A stretch of DNA of 64,000 nucleotides from Alphaproteobacteria bacterium (GCA_016869975.1 VGCZ01000014.1:44711-108710), one strand, 5' to 3'. Counted from the first letter of the stretch, positions 28,178 through 37,890 are shown. The notes: generated by a model from the letters alone, not told the origin. Program-made: numbers and translations.

Positions 28178-30055
28178 ATGATTCAATCGATCGAGATCAC
28201 CGCCGTCGAACCGCTCGCTGACGGCGCCTCCTTCGGCGATGCCGGCGCGTATGAGCGCGTCGTCGGCATCGCCCGCGGCGAGCTGGACCCGGCTCATCCC
28301 GGCAATCGCGGCATCGCGCTGATCGACAAGGCGCCCTTGAACGCACGCGGCCGCGTCGAGTACGCCACCGACTTCTTCATCCTGCGCCCCGCCGACGCCA
28401 AGCGCGGTAACGGCCGCATCCTCTACGAGGTCAATAATCGCGGCCGCAAGATGCTGGTCGGCAATATCTGCGACGGCCCGCAGGGCATGAACGATCCGCG
28501 TACGGTCGGCGACCTCGGCAACGGTTTTCCGCTGAAGCGCGGCTACACTGTCGTCTGGTCGGGCTGGGACCCCGACGCGCCGCGCGCCAATTTCGGGCTC
28601 GGCCTGACGGCACCGGTCGCAACCGACAACGGCCGGCCCATCGTGCGCCGCATCCGCGACGAGTTCGGCTGCGGTACGCGGCCCGGCGGCGCCGCCGAGA
28701 CGTTCCGCCTCTCCTATCCCGCCGCGAGCCTCGATCCAGCGAAGGCGCGCGTCACGGTGCGCGAACGCGAAGCCGAGCCGCGCCGCGACATCGCCTGGGC
28801 CTTCGTCGACAACCGTACCATCAAGCTCTTGCCTGACGGCGCCAAGCCGACGCCGGGCTCGATCTACGACGTCTTATACGAGGCGACGGCTCCCAAGGTT
28901 CAAGGCATCGGCTTCGCCGCCACGCGCGACTTCATCAGCTACCTCAAGCACGACGCCGGTGGCCGCGCCGCGACCGGCGGTCAGATCACGCACGTGCTGG
29001 CGATCGGCTTCTCACAGGCCGGCCGCTACCTGCGCGACCACATCGGGCGGGGCTTCAATCGCGACGAGGACGGACGGCGCGTCTTCGACGGCGTCTATTC
29101 GCACATCGCCGGTGTCGGCCGCGTGTTCTTCAATGAGCCCTTCGCGCAGCCCTTCCGCACCAACACCCAGCACGAGGATCACGGCTTTCCCGAGAACGCC
29201 TTCCCGTTCTCGACGGCGACGCTCGACGACCCGCTCACCGGCGCGCGCGGCTCGCTCCTGCGCGGCGACGGCAGCGACCCGCTGCTGATCGAGACCAACA
29301 CCTCGACCGAGTACTGGCAGAAGGGCGCATCGCTGCTGCACACCGATCCGCTCGGCAAGCGCGACCTCGCCCTGCCCGCGAATTCGCGCGTCTACATGAT
29401 CGCGGGCACACAGCATGGCGGCCGCGCCGGTGCGCCCACTGACCCTGGCCCCAACCGCAATCCGCGCAATCCGCACAATCCGATGCCCGCCGTGCGGGCG
29501 CTGCTGGTCGCGCTCGACGAATGGGTCGTATCAGGGAAGGAGCCGCCACCCAGTCGCGTGCCGACCCTCGCCGCGGGCGCGCTGGTCGCGCCCGACGCCA
29601 CCGGCTTCCCGACTATCCCCGGCGCCGCAGTGGCCAAGCGCACCAACACCGTCGCGCCACCGGGTGACTGGGTCAATTTCGTCGAGCCGTCGCGCGCCTA
29701 CCGCACGCTGGTGGCGAAGGTCGACAGCGACGGCAACGAGATCGCCGGCATTCGACTGCCCGATATCGCTGTGCCGCTCGCCACCTACACCGGCTGGAAC
29801 GAGTACAGTGCACCTTATCCCACCGGCGAACTCGCCGATCGCGACGGCAGCTATCTCACCTTCGCAACGACGAGGAGCGCGCGCGAGTCGAGTGGCGATC
29901 CACGCCCGTCCATCGCCGAGCGCTACGCGGATCAGGCAGCCTATGTCGCCGCAGTGAAGGCTGTCGTCGACGCGCTGGTGAAAGAGCGACTGCTGCTGCA
30001 CGACGACGCCGAGGCCTATCTCGAGCGCGCAATGGATAAGACTCGCCAAGCCTGA
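28178..30055 (+). CDS. Large alpha/beta hydrolase domain protein (Abhydrolase_10-like)
   Basis: 625 residues from the ATG at 28178 (a GTG at 28160 is an alternative). FADAGAYERVVG-like opening (SFGDAGAYERVVGIARGELD), the nucleophile region AIGFSQAGRYLRDH and the C-terminal GTQHGGRAG suggest the family described as alpha/beta hydrolase domain-containing (PF20091, named from memory). No signal peptide. It starts 43 bases after the transglutaminase-like gene. Function uncharacterised. Confidence 0.8.
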   Translation: MIQSIEITAVEPLADGASFGDAGAYERVVGIARGELDPAHPGNRGIALIDKAPLNARGRVEYATDFFILRPADAKRGNGRILYEVNNRGRKMLVGNICDGPQGMNDPRTVGDLGNGFPLKRGYTVVWSGWDPDAPRANFGLGLTAPVATDNGRPIVRRIRDEFGCGTRPGGAAETFRLSYPAASLDPAKARVTVREREAEPRRDIAWAFVDNRTIKLLPDGAKPTPGSIYDVLYEATAPKVQGIGFAATRDFISYLKHDAGGRAATGGQITHVLAIGFSQAGRYLRDHIGRGFNRDEDGRRVFDGVYSHIAGVGRVFFNEPFAQPFRTNTQHEDHGFPENAFPFSTATLDDPLTGARGSLLRGDGSDPLLIETNTSTEYWQKGASLLHTDPLGKRDLALPANSRVYMIAGTQHGGRAGAPTDPGPNRNPRNPHNPMPAVRALLVALDEWVVSGKEPPPSRVPTLAAGALVAPDATGFPTIPGAAVAKRTNTVAPPGDWVNFVEPSRAYRTLVAKVDSDGNEIAGIRLPDIAVPLATYTGWNEYSAPYPTGELADRDGSYLTFATTRSARESSGDPRPSIAERYADQAAYVAAVKAVVDALVKERLLLHDDAEAYLERAMDKTRQA

Positions 30056-30065
30056 AACGAAGAAA

Positions 30066-30089
30066 GCCGGTCATCAAAAGATGACCGGC
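30066..30089. terminator. Bidirectional hairpin terminator between convergent genes
   Basis: Ten-base perfect stem GCCGGTCATC / GATGACCGGC with an AAAA loop. The flanking sequence on the minus strand is TTTCTTCGTTT, so it can also end transcription coming from the acyl-CoA dehydrogenase. The remaining ~240 bases up to 30330 show nothing further. Confidence 0.75.
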
Positions 30090-30329
30090 CGCTCATTCGA
30101 GCAAGACAGGGCCGCGGGGGTTGGGGGAGTGCGACCCTGATCAGGAGAGATGTACGCTTGGGGGAGCACATCTCGACGCCAACCATGGCACAGCCTCCGC
30201 CGTGGCCGATGTGATTAAGTCGTCAATGGCGCAATCGAGGCGTGAGGAAAACAGGAAACCGACCGGCGCCAGAAGGTCACGGCGGTACATGCATTCGGCG
30301 CGCGGCAAAAAACCGACAGAGATGACGAC

Positions 30330-32117
30330 TCAAAACGCCGCGGCGTCGAGCGCCATCATGGTCGAGGCGCCGGCCTTGATCTGGTGCGACAGCGACGTGG
30401 TCTGCGGCAGCACGCGCTGCACGAAGAAGCGGCCGGTGGCGAGCTTCGCGTTGTAGAAGTCGTTGTCGGTGCCTTTGGCCAGGCCGGCCCGCGCCGCCTT
30501 GGCGATACGCGCCCACATGTACGCCATGGCGCTGAGCCCCATCAGGCGCAGGAAGTCGGTCGCGGCGCCGCCGGCCTCGTCTGGATTCTTCATGCCGTTC
30601 TGCATCAGCCATAGCGCCGAGTCCTGCACGCGGCCGATCGCCTTCTCCAGCGGCTCGACGAATTCCGCCATCGCCGCGTCGCCCTTGTTGGCGGCGATGA
30701 AGCCGTTGATCTCGCCCAGCAGGCGCTGCGCCGGCCGACCACCTTTCATCGGCAGCTTGCGGCCGACGAGATCGAGCGCCTGCACGCCGTTGGCACCCTC
30801 GTAGAGCATGGTGATGCGCGCGTCGCGCGCCAGCTGCTCGACACCATGCTCGCGGATGAAGCCGTGACCACCATAGGTCTGGATCGCGAGGTTCGCCGAC
30901 TCGAAGCCCATGTCGGTGAAGTACGCCTTGGCGATCGGCGTGAGGATCTGGATCAGATCGTCGGCCTTCTCGCGCTCCTCCTGGCTCTCGTGGCGGCGCG
31001 CGACGTCGATCAGCGAGCCGATCCAGTAGGCCATCGCGCGCGCGCCCTCAGCGAACGATCTCTGGATCAGGAGCATGCGCCGCACATCGGGGTGCACGAT
31101 GATCGGATCGGCCGGGCCCTTGTCGTTCTTCGGGCCGGTCAGCGAGCGACCCTGCAGGCGCTCCTTGGCGTAGCTCGCCGCGCTCTGATAGGCGGTCTCG
31201 GCGATGCCGAGGCCCTGCATCGCCACACCAAGTCGCGCGGCATTCATCATCACGAACATGGCGTTGAGGCCCTTGTTGGCCTCGCCCACCATCCACCCCC
31301 GCGCGCCGTCGAGGTTCATCACGCAGGTAGACGAGGCCTTGATGCCCATCTTGTGCTCGATGGCGCCGCAGCGGATGCCGTTGCGCTCGCCGGGCTTGCC
31401 GTCGGCGGTCGGCAGGAATTTCGGCACGACGAACAGGCTGATGCCCTTGGTGCCGCCGGGCGCGTCCGGCAGGCGCGCCAGCACGAGATGGATGATGTTC
31501 TCCGTCAGGTCGTGCTCGCCGGCGCTGATGAAGATCTTGGTGCCGCTGATGTCGTAGCCACCGTCCGAGCGCGGCTCGGCCTTGGTGCGCAGCATGCCCA
31601 GATCCGTGCCGCAATGAGGCTCGGTGAGGCACATCGTGCCCGACCAAACGCCCTCGCCCAGCTTCGGCAGATAGGTCCGCTTGATCGTCTCGTTGGCGTG
31701 CGCGTGCAGCGCTTCGTAGGCCCCGTGCGACAGGCCGGGATACATGCCGAACGACAGGTTCGACGAGGTGATCATCTCCTGCATCACGAAGCCCACCGTC
31801 GCCGGCAGGCCCTGGCCGCCGTATGACGGATCGGTCGTGACGTTGGTCCAGCCGCCCTCGATGAACTGCTTGTAGGCTTCCTTGAAGCCCTTGGGCGTCC
31901 GCACCACGCCGTTCTCGTAGTGGCAGCCTTCCTCGTCGCCGCTGCGATTGAGCGGGAACAGCACGTTCTCGCAGAGCTTGGCGCCTTCCTCGAGGATGGC
32001 GTCGATCATGTCGGGCGTCGCCTCGGCGTAACCCGGCAGCGCCGAGACGCGCGACACGTCGATCACTTCGTTGAGCACGAAGCGCATGTCCTTCAGCGGT
32101 ACCTTGTAGGTCGCCAT
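30330..32117 (-). CDS. Acyl-CoA dehydrogenase, long (~600-residue) class
   Basis: 595 residues, same class as the gene at 5366-7171. WSGTMCLTEPHCGTDLGML is the middle-domain motif and the predicted catalytic glutamate is residue 440 in MLYEGANGVQALDL. It oxidises acyl-CoA to 2-enoyl-CoA with electron transfer to ETF. It is 33 bases downstream of a MerR regulator on the same strand and so probably in its operon. That context suggests regulated fatty- or branched-chain acid degradation. Confidence 0.95.
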   Translation of the reverse strand: MATYKVPLKDMRFVLNEVIDVSRVSALPGYAEATPDMIDAILEEGAKLCENVLFPLNRSGDEEGCHYENGVVRTPKGFKEAYKQFIEGGWTNVTTDPSYGGQGLPATVGFVMQEMITSSNLSFGMYPGLSHGAYEALHAHANETIKRTYLPKLGEGVWSGTMCLTEPHCGTDLGMLRTKAEPRSDGGYDISGTKIFISAGEHDLTENIIHLVLARLPDAPGGTKGISLFVVPKFLPTADGKPGERNGIRCGAIEHKMGIKASSTCVMNLDGARGWMVGEANKGLNAMFVMMNAARLGVAMQGLGIAETAYQSAASYAKERLQGRSLTGPKNDKGPADPIIVHPDVRRMLLIQRSFAEGARAMAYWIGSLIDVARRHESQEEREKADDLIQILTPIAKAYFTDMGFESANLAIQTYGGHGFIREHGVEQLARDARITMLYEGANGVQALDLVGRKLPMKGGRPAQRLLGEINGFIAANKGDAAMAEFVEPLEKAIGRVQDSALWLMQNGMKNPDEAGGAATDFLRLMGLSAMAYMWARIAKAARAGLAKGTDNDFYNAKLATGRFFVQRVLPQTTSLSHQIKAGASTMMALDAAAF

Positions 32118-32150
32118 GGCGTCTCTCTCCTGAAAAGCCTTGGGGTCAGT

Positions 32151-32594
32151 CTACTCCGATTCCGAATCGGCGCCCTTGTCGCGCAGCATCTGCGCGGCGT
32201 GGCCCTCGACCTCGCGGAATTCGGCGATCTGCGTGCGCAGGTCGCGCAGCTTGGCCTCCAGCTCCGCGACATGCTCGCGGCTCTTGCGCACGATGGCGCG
32301 CAACTGCTGCACGCCCGAGCGGTCGGCGTGATAGAGGTCCATCAGTTCCTTGATCTCCGCCAGGCTGAAGCCCAGCCGCTTGCCGCGCAGGATCCAGCCC
32401 AGCCGCCAGCGATCGCCCTGGCCGTAGATGCGCGACATGCCCACGCGCGTCGGCGACAGCAGCCCCTCATCCTCATAGAAGCGGATGGCGCGCGGCGTGA
32501 CGTTGTACTCGCGCGCCAGCTCGGCGATGGTCCAAGTCTGCGCCGGCGCCTTGGTCGCAGGGCGCACGGCGTCGATCGCGGGCGTCGATGTCAT
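32151..32594 (-). CDS. MerR family transcriptional regulator (LiuR-like)
   Basis: 147 residues. The winged helix-turn-helix is WTIAELAREYNVTPRAIRFYEDEGLL (residues about 20-46, the RFYEDEGLL segment being the family signature), the dimer helix AELEAKLRDLRTQIAEFRE follows and the C-terminus DKGADSESE is acidic. No metal-binding cysteines, so it belongs with regulators of acid catabolism such as LiuR rather than metal sensors. It precedes an acyl-CoA dehydrogenase gene and has two palindrome-bearing repeats directly upstream. Confidence 0.9.
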   Translation of the reverse strand: MTSTPAIDAVRPATKAPAQTWTIAELAREYNVTPRAIRFYEDEGLLSPTRVGMSRIYGQGDRWRLGWILRGKRLGFSLAEIKELMDLYHADRSGVQQLRAIVRKSREHVAELEAKLRDLRTQIAEFREVEGHAAQMLRDKGADSESE

Positions 32595-32612
32595 GGTGCG
32601 AAACTATATGCC

Positions 32613-32651
32613 GTTTACGTAAACGTCAATGCGACCTTACGTAAACGTCAA
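32613..32651. promoter_or_regulatory. Two copies of TTACGTAAACGTCAA: likely MerR-family operator
   Basis: The 12-base perfect palindrome GTTTACGTAAAC (32613-32624) begins a copy of TTACGTAAACGTCAA at 32615-32629; a second copy is at 32637-32651, 22 bases away (about two helical turns, same face). They lie just upstream of the MerR start (32594). The core resembles sites I recall for LiuR-type regulators. It likely controls the MerR-dehydrogenase operon. Confidence 0.7.
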
Positions 32652-32704
32652 GGGATAATCCCGCTCGGCGTGCACTTACCCGCGATCATCACCATATCAA
32701 GGAG

Positions 32705-33013
32705 TTGCCGACGTCGCCCGCTTCCGACCCTCGTCCCAACGGCACCTTGCGCAAGGCCGTGATCATCGTGGCGATCATCGTGTGCCTGATATTGGCGACC
32801 TTGGGCGGGTTCCTGCCGATCATCCCGGGCTGGCTGTTCCTGGTGCCGGCCCTGTACCTGCTGGCGACCGAGTTCGAGAGCGGCCGACGCTGGATCACCT
32901 CGGGCCGCCGCCGCTGGCCGTGGCTGTCGCGTCAGGTCAAAGCGGCCTGCGAGAGTCGCTGGGCGCCACGGTTTGCCCGCACGCTCGACGAATTGACCGA
33001 CCCGACGAGATAG
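32705..33013 (+). CDS. Small PGPGW-like membrane protein
   Basis: 102 residues if started at a TTG (32705); AAGGAG lies directly against it, too close for a normal ribosome site, so the true start may be a little downstream. Residues about 17-55 form two hydrophobic stretches around FLPIIPGWLFLVPALYLLA, recalling the PGPGW family of small membrane proteins (from memory). The rest is basic. Diverges from the MerR gene. Start and family are moderately certain. Confidence 0.6.
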   Translation: MPTSPASDPRPNGTLRKAVIIVAIIVCLILATLGGFLPIIPGWLFLVPALYLLATEFESGRRWITSGRRRWPWLSRQVKAACESRWAPRFARTLDELTDPTR

Positions 33014-33067
33014 ACGCATCCATTCCGTTCGCTCCGGGCGTACCGCCGGCAAAGCGGAGGCGCCGCC

Positions 33068-33529
33068 ATGACCGAGAGGCTGATCGTCGACTACGAAGGC
33101 CGCATCGCGCGACCACCCCGGGAGGTCGGCGCCCAGTTCGGCGACATGCGCCACCACGCCTCGCACACGGTGCACAAGGGCATCGTCTTCACCGTCCACG
33201 CCGACGACGGCACGACCTGCAAGTTCCGGCAGGCCGTACGCCTGCTGGGCATGATGCAGATCGACGAGGTGGTGCTGACGCGCAACGCCGACGGCAGCCT
33301 GACCAGCGACGTGGTATCGGGCACCAATGCCGGTACGCGCTTCACCCAGCGCTTCGCCGACGACGGCAAGGGCGGCACGATCGTGCACTTCCGCGCGGAC
33401 CTGCCGGTCCAAGGCATCAAGAAGCTGCTCAAGCCGCTGTTCCGCCGCGCCGTCTACGGCACGATCGACAAGGCATTTCGCGAGGACGTGGTCGATCTCG
33501 AGCAAATGGGCTATCCGCGTCGCGCTTGA
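33068..33529 (+). CDS. SRPBCC-like hypothetical protein
   Basis: 153 residues, soluble, without signal peptide. The pattern of alternating strands (ERLIVDYEGRIARPPREVGAQ, FRQAVRLLGMMQIDEVVLTR, GTNAGTRFTQRFADDGKGGT) and a C-terminal helix resemble SRPBCC/polyketide-cyclase folds, which bind hydrophobic ligands. No specific family is recognised. It lies between the membrane protein and the FbpA-like gene on the plus strand. Confidence 0.55.
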   Translation: MTERLIVDYEGRIARPPREVGAQFGDMRHHASHTVHKGIVFTVHADDGTTCKFRQAVRLLGMMQIDEVVLTRNADGSLTSDVVSGTNAGTRFTQRFADDGKGGTIVHFRADLPVQGIKKLLKPLFRRAVYGTIDKAFREDVVDLEQMGYPRRA

Positions 33530-33596
33530 ATATTACAATTTTGTTGCAACGCGGCGCCGGGCGTTCAATCGTCCCTCCAACGACGGAGGGAACAGC

Positions 33597-34625
33597 ATGA
33601 GATCCTGGAAGGCCGCGATCCTGGCCATCGCACCGATCGCGCTCGCGACGCCAGAAGCCGCGCAAGCGCAGGGCTCGCTCAACGTCTACTGCTCGGTGCA
33701 GGCCGAGTGGTGCACCTTGATCGCCAACGAGTTCCAGAAGGCGACCGGCGTCAAGGTGTCGATCACGCAAAAGGGGTCCGGCGAGACCATCGCGCAGATC
33801 AAGGCCGAGGCGGCCAATCCCAAGGGCGACATCTGGTTCGGCGGCACCGGCGATCCGCATCTGGCGGCGGCGGAGGAGAACCTTACCGACGTCTACAAGT
33901 CGCCCAACCTGCCGCAACTGCACGCCTGGGCGCAGAAGCAGGCGGCCGACTCGGGCTTCCGCACCACCGGGATCTACGCCGGCGCGCTCGGCTTCGGCAT
34001 CAACAGCGAACTCGTGGCCAAGAAGAAGATCACGCCGCCGTCGTGCTGGGCCGATCTGCTGAAGCCCGATTTCAAGGGCGAGATCCAGATGGCCAACCCG
34101 AATTCCTCGGGCACGGCCTATGTCGCCATCGCCACGCTGGTGCAGGTGATGGGCGAGGACAAGGGCTTCGATTACCTCAAGAAGATGCACGTCAACGTCA
34201 ACGCCTACACGCGCTCGGGCACGGCGCCGATGAAGGCGGTGGCGCGTGGCGAGACGACCGTCAGCATCAGCTTCGTGCATGACGGCGTCACGGAGGCGCT
34301 GGCCGGATTCCCGGTGAAGACCGCGACGCCGTGCGAGGGCACGGGCTACGAGATCGGCTCGATCAGCCTGATCAAGGGCGCGCGCAACCTCGAGAACGCC
34401 CGGAAGTTCTACGACTGGGCGCTGACGCCGGCGGCGCAGCGGCTCGGCGCGCAGGCCAAGCAGTTCCAGGTGCCGTCGAACAAGGAAACGCCGGTGCCGC
34501 CCGAAGCGCCGAAATTCGCCGACATGAAGCTGATCGACTACGACTTCGCCAAGTACGGCAAGGCGAGCGAGCGCAAGCGTCTGATCGGCCGCTGGGACAC
34601 CGAGATCGGCGCGCTGCCCAAGTGA
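33597..34625 (+). CDS. FbpA/AfuA-type ABC transporter substrate-binding protein
   Basis: 342 residues from the ATG at 33597 with GGAGGG 6 bases upstream. Sec signal peptide (MRSWKAAILAIAPIALATPEAAQAQ), then SLNVYCSVQAEWCTLIANEF, the start of the extracellular binding fold. PNSSGTAYVAIATL and CEGTGYEIGSISLIKGARN are typical of the FbpA/AfuA iron receptors, but the tyrosines that bind iron cannot be assigned with certainty, and phosphonate- or thiamine-type ligands are possible. First gene of an FbpABC-type operon. Confidence 0.85.
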   Translation: MRSWKAAILAIAPIALATPEAAQAQGSLNVYCSVQAEWCTLIANEFQKATGVKVSITQKGSGETIAQIKAEAANPKGDIWFGGTGDPHLAAAEENLTDVYKSPNLPQLHAWAQKQAADSGFRTTGIYAGALGFGINSELVAKKKITPPSCWADLLKPDFKGEIQMANPNSSGTAYVAIATLVQVMGEDKGFDYLKKMHVNVNAYTRSGTAPMKAVARGETTVSISFVHDGVTEALAGFPVKTATPCEGTGYEIGSISLIKGARNLENARKFYDWALTPAAQRLGAQAKQFQVPSNKETPVPPEAPKFADMKLIDYDFAKYGKASERKRLIGRWDTEIGALPK

Positions 34626-36838
34626 GCCGCGCCACGCCCACCCGCGCCGTCGCGGCGTGGGCGCTGATCGGCCTCGCGGGCTTCGTCCTGCTGCCGTGGT
34701 ACGCGCAGCAGGAGGGCGTGCTCGCCTTCGACTGGATCGGCGGTCTGTGGTCGCACGCCGATTCCGCCAGCGGGTTGGCGTTGATCGCCGCGCATAACAG
34801 GTGGTGGCTCGCCCCGCTCCTGCCCGTGCTGCTCGCCAGCCTCGCGGTCGGCTTCGTCGGCGGCACGCGACGCCAACGGGGCACCACGCTCGTCTGGCTG
34901 GCGGGCATCGGGCTGGCGATCTTCTGGCTGCAGGCGCTGAGCATCGGCCTGCGCGGCTGGAACGCCGAGTGGCTGACCCTGACATTGGGCGAGGTCGGCG
35001 GACGGCAGGTCGGCATCGGCATCGGTGCGACCTTGGTCTTGCTGTCGCTGCTCGGCCTGCTGTCGCTTGGCCTGGCGCAACGCGGCGCGTTCGGCGGCGA
35101 CGCCTTCGTCGCCGGCGCCATGGTCACCGTGGTCGCCAGCATCGTGCTGTTCACCGCCTGGCCGGTGCTGCGCATCCTGCTGCAGGCCTTCAACTCATCC
35201 GACGGCACCTTCGCCCCGGCGCTGCTGCTGGACCGCTTGTCGACGGCGAAGATCTGGAGCCTGCGCTGCCTTACCGGCGACGGTCGCTGCGGCGTGGCGT
35301 GGAACACGCTGTTCCTGGCGCTGTGCTGCGGCGCCGGCACGACCATGCTGGGCCTCGCCTTCGCGCTGATCGTCACGCGCACCGGCTTCCGAATGAAGCG
35401 GACGTTGCGGGTGCTGACGGTGTTGCCGATCATCACGCCACCCTTCGTCATCGGGCTGGGCCTGATCCTCGTCTTCGGCCGCTCAGGCGTCGTCAATCAG
35501 GCGCTCGACGCCTGGTTCGGCATCGCGCCGACGCGCTGGATCTACGGCTTCCAGGGCGTGTTCCTGGCGCAGCTCTTCGCCTTCACGCCGGTCGCCTTCC
35601 TGGTGCTGATCGGTGTCGTCGAAGGCGTCAGCCCGACGCTCGAAGAGGCTTCGCAGACCCTGCGCGCCGATCGCTGGGACACGTTCCGTACCGTGTCGCT
35701 GCCGCTGATGAAGCCCGGCCTCGCCAACGCCTTCCTCGTCGGCTTCATCGAGAGCATCGCCGATTTCGGCAACCCCATCGTGCTGGGCGGCGACTATGGC
35801 GTGCTGTCGACCGAGATCTATTTCGCCGTGGTCGGCGCCCAGCTCGACTACGGTCGCGCCGCAGCGCTGGCGCTCTTGCTGCTCGCTTTCGCGCTCGGCG
35901 CCTTCTTCCTGCAGCGCCGCCTTGTCGGCACGCGCTCCTACGCCACCATATCGGGCAAGGGCGATTCCGGCCTGCCGACGCCGATGCCCGCCGGGCTGCG
36001 CCGCCTGGCGCAGTGGATCGCCCTGCCCTGGGCCGGCTTCACCGCTTTGCTCTACGGCTTCGTGCTGGTCGGCGGCTTCGTGAAGATCTGGGGCCGCGAC
36101 CACACGCCCACCCTGCAGCACTACGCCAAGGCCTTCGCCGTCGAGAGCGGCCCCAACGGCCTGATCTGGACCGGCGCGGCCTGGGGCTCGTTCTGGACGA
36201 CGGTGAAGCTCGCCGCCATCGCCGCGCCGCTCACCGCGCTGCTCGGCCTGCTCGCCGCCTGGCTGCTGGTGCGCCAACGTTTCGTCGGCCGCTCAACGTT
36301 GGAATTCGCCACCATGCTGAGCTTCGCCGTCCCTGGCACGGTGATCGGCGTCGCCTACGTCTTCACCTTCAACGTGCCGCCGCTGGAGATCACCGGCACG
36401 GCGTTGATCCTCGTGCTGTGTTTCGTCTTCCGCAACATGCCGGTCGGCGTGCGCGCCGGCATGGCCTCGATGAGCCAGATCGACCGCAGCCTCGACGAGG
36501 CCTCCGCGACGTTGCGCGGCCGCGCCTGGCAGACCCTGGCGCATGTCGTGCTGCCGTTGATGCGGCCGGCGATGGTGGCGGCGCTGGTCTATGGCTTCGT
36601 GCGCGCGGTGACGACGGTGAGCGCCGTGGTTTTCCTGGTCACCGCCGAGTACGAGCTGGCGACGACCTTCATCGTGCTGCGCGTGATCAACGGCGATTAC
36701 GGCCTGGCCATCGCCTATAGCTGCGCGCTGATCCTGCTGATGCTCGCGGCGATCCTGCTGATCCAGCTGCTCGTGGGGCAACGGCGGCTGGGCCGGCGCG
36801 CCGCGCCGGCACCCATCGCAGCGAGGGCCGGCGCATGA
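34622..36838 (+). CDS. Two-domain ABC transporter permease (FbpB-type), enlarged N-terminus
   Basis: 738 residues from a GTG overlapping the receptor stop (GTGA). Two permease halves each carry an EAA loop: EEASQTLRADRWDTFRTVSLP and DEASATLRGRAWQTLAHVVLP. About 200 extra N-terminal residues hold roughly four additional hydrophobic segments; typical FbpB proteins are ~500-560 residues. It would form the membrane channel for the receptor and ATPase beside it. Ends overlapping the ATPase start by 4 bases (ATGA). Confidence 0.9.
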   Translation: MSRATPTRAVAAWALIGLAGFVLLPWYAQQEGVLAFDWIGGLWSHADSASGLALIAAHNRWWLAPLLPVLLASLAVGFVGGTRRQRGTTLVWLAGIGLAIFWLQALSIGLRGWNAEWLTLTLGEVGGRQVGIGIGATLVLLSLLGLLSLGLAQRGAFGGDAFVAGAMVTVVASIVLFTAWPVLRILLQAFNSSDGTFAPALLLDRLSTAKIWSLRCLTGDGRCGVAWNTLFLALCCGAGTTMLGLAFALIVTRTGFRMKRTLRVLTVLPIITPPFVIGLGLILVFGRSGVVNQALDAWFGIAPTRWIYGFQGVFLAQLFAFTPVAFLVLIGVVEGVSPTLEEASQTLRADRWDTFRTVSLPLMKPGLANAFLVGFIESIADFGNPIVLGGDYGVLSTEIYFAVVGAQLDYGRAAALALLLLAFALGAFFLQRRLVGTRSYATISGKGDSGLPTPMPAGLRRLAQWIALPWAGFTALLYGFVLVGGFVKIWGRDHTPTLQHYAKAFAVESGPNGLIWTGAAWGSFWTTVKLAAIAAPLTALLGLLAAWLLVRQRFVGRSTLEFATMLSFAVPGTVIGVAYVFTFNVPPLEITGTALILVLCFVFRNMPVGVRAGMASMSQIDRSLDEASATLRGRAWQTLAHVVLPLMRPAMVAALVYGFVRAVTTVSAVVFLVTAEYELATTFIVLRVINGDYGLAIAYSCALILLMLAAILLIQLLVGQRRLGRRAAPAPIAARAGA

Positions 36839-37890
36839 GCGCGGGGGTCGAGTTCCGCAATGTCGTGAAGCGCTACGGCGCGACCACCGCCGTGGCGGGC
36901 GTCAGCTTCGCCGTCGCGTCGGGCACCTTGACGACGCTGCTCGGGCCGTCGGGCTGCGGCAAGACCACGGTGCTACGCATGATCGCCGGGCTCGAGGCGG
37001 CCAGCGAAGGCGCCATCCTGATCGACAACGAGGACGTCACGGCGCTGTCGGCCACCGAGCGCGACGTCAGCATGGTCTTCCAGTCCTACGCGCTCTTCCC
37101 GCACATGAGCGTGCTGGACAATGTCTGCTACGGCCTGCGCCGCTCCGGCGTCGATAAGACGACGGCGGCAACCAGCGCGCAGGAGGCGCTCCAGCAGGTC
37201 GGCCTCGACGGCTTCGCCCAGCGTCAGCCCAGCGAGCTCTCCGGCGGCCAGCAGCAGCGCGTCGCCGTCGCCCGCGCCCTGGTGCTGCGGCCCTCGGTGA
37301 TGCTGTTCGACGAGCCGCTGTCGAACCTCGACGCCCGCCTGCGCCGGCAGATGCGCGAGGAGATCCGCGAGCTGCAGCAACGCCTGGGCCTCACCGTCGT
37401 CTACGTCACGCACGACCAGCAGGAAGCGCTGGCGGTGTCGGACCGCATCATCGTGATGAACCGCGGCCGCATCGAGCAGGATGGCGCGCCGCGCGATCTG
37501 TACGAGCGGCCGGCGACCGCCTTCGTCGCCAACTTCATGGGCGAGTCCAACCGCCTGCGCGGCGCCGCCCGCCGCCTCGACGAGACGCGCGTCGCCGTGA
37601 CGCTGGGCGACAGCGAGATCGTCGTGACCGGCACGATCGCCGCGGACGGCGAGACCGACATCGCCGTACGGCCGGAGACGGTCACGATCGATCCCGCGCC
37701 CGGACCCGCCGGCTCGCTGCCCGGCCGCGTCGTCAAGGCCACCTATGTCGGCACGCATATGGAGTACACGGTCGAGACCGCGGCCGGCGCGCTGTTCGCG
37801 ATCTGCCCCCGGGTCGACCGGCCGCTGGCCGCCGGCCATGCGGTCGCGCTGAGCCTGGCGCCGCGCGGCATCCTCGTCGTCGGCGGTTGA
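36835..37890 (+). CDS. ABC transporter ATP-binding protein (FbpC-type)
   Basis: 351 residues. Walker A GPSGCGKTT, Q-loop region FQSYALFPHM, signature LSGGQQQRVAVARAL and Walker B VMLFDEPLSNLDARL are complete, followed by THDQQEALAV and a C-terminal TOBE domain (about 240-351, IAVRPETVTIDPA). It energises import by the receptor and permease upstream. Translational coupling through ATGA. Confidence 0.95.
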   Translation: MSAGVEFRNVVKRYGATTAVAGVSFAVASGTLTTLLGPSGCGKTTVLRMIAGLEAASEGAILIDNEDVTALSATERDVSMVFQSYALFPHMSVLDNVCYGLRRSGVDKTTAATSAQEALQQVGLDGFAQRQPSELSGGQQQRVAVARALVLRPSVMLFDEPLSNLDARLRRQMREEIRELQQRLGLTVVYVTHDQQEALAVSDRIIVMNRGRIEQDGAPRDLYERPATAFVANFMGESNRLRGAARRLDETRVAVTLGDSEIVVTGTIAADGETDIAVRPETVTIDPAPGPAGSLPGRVVKATYVGTHMEYTVETAAGALFAICPRVDRPLAAGHAVALSLAPRGILVVGG

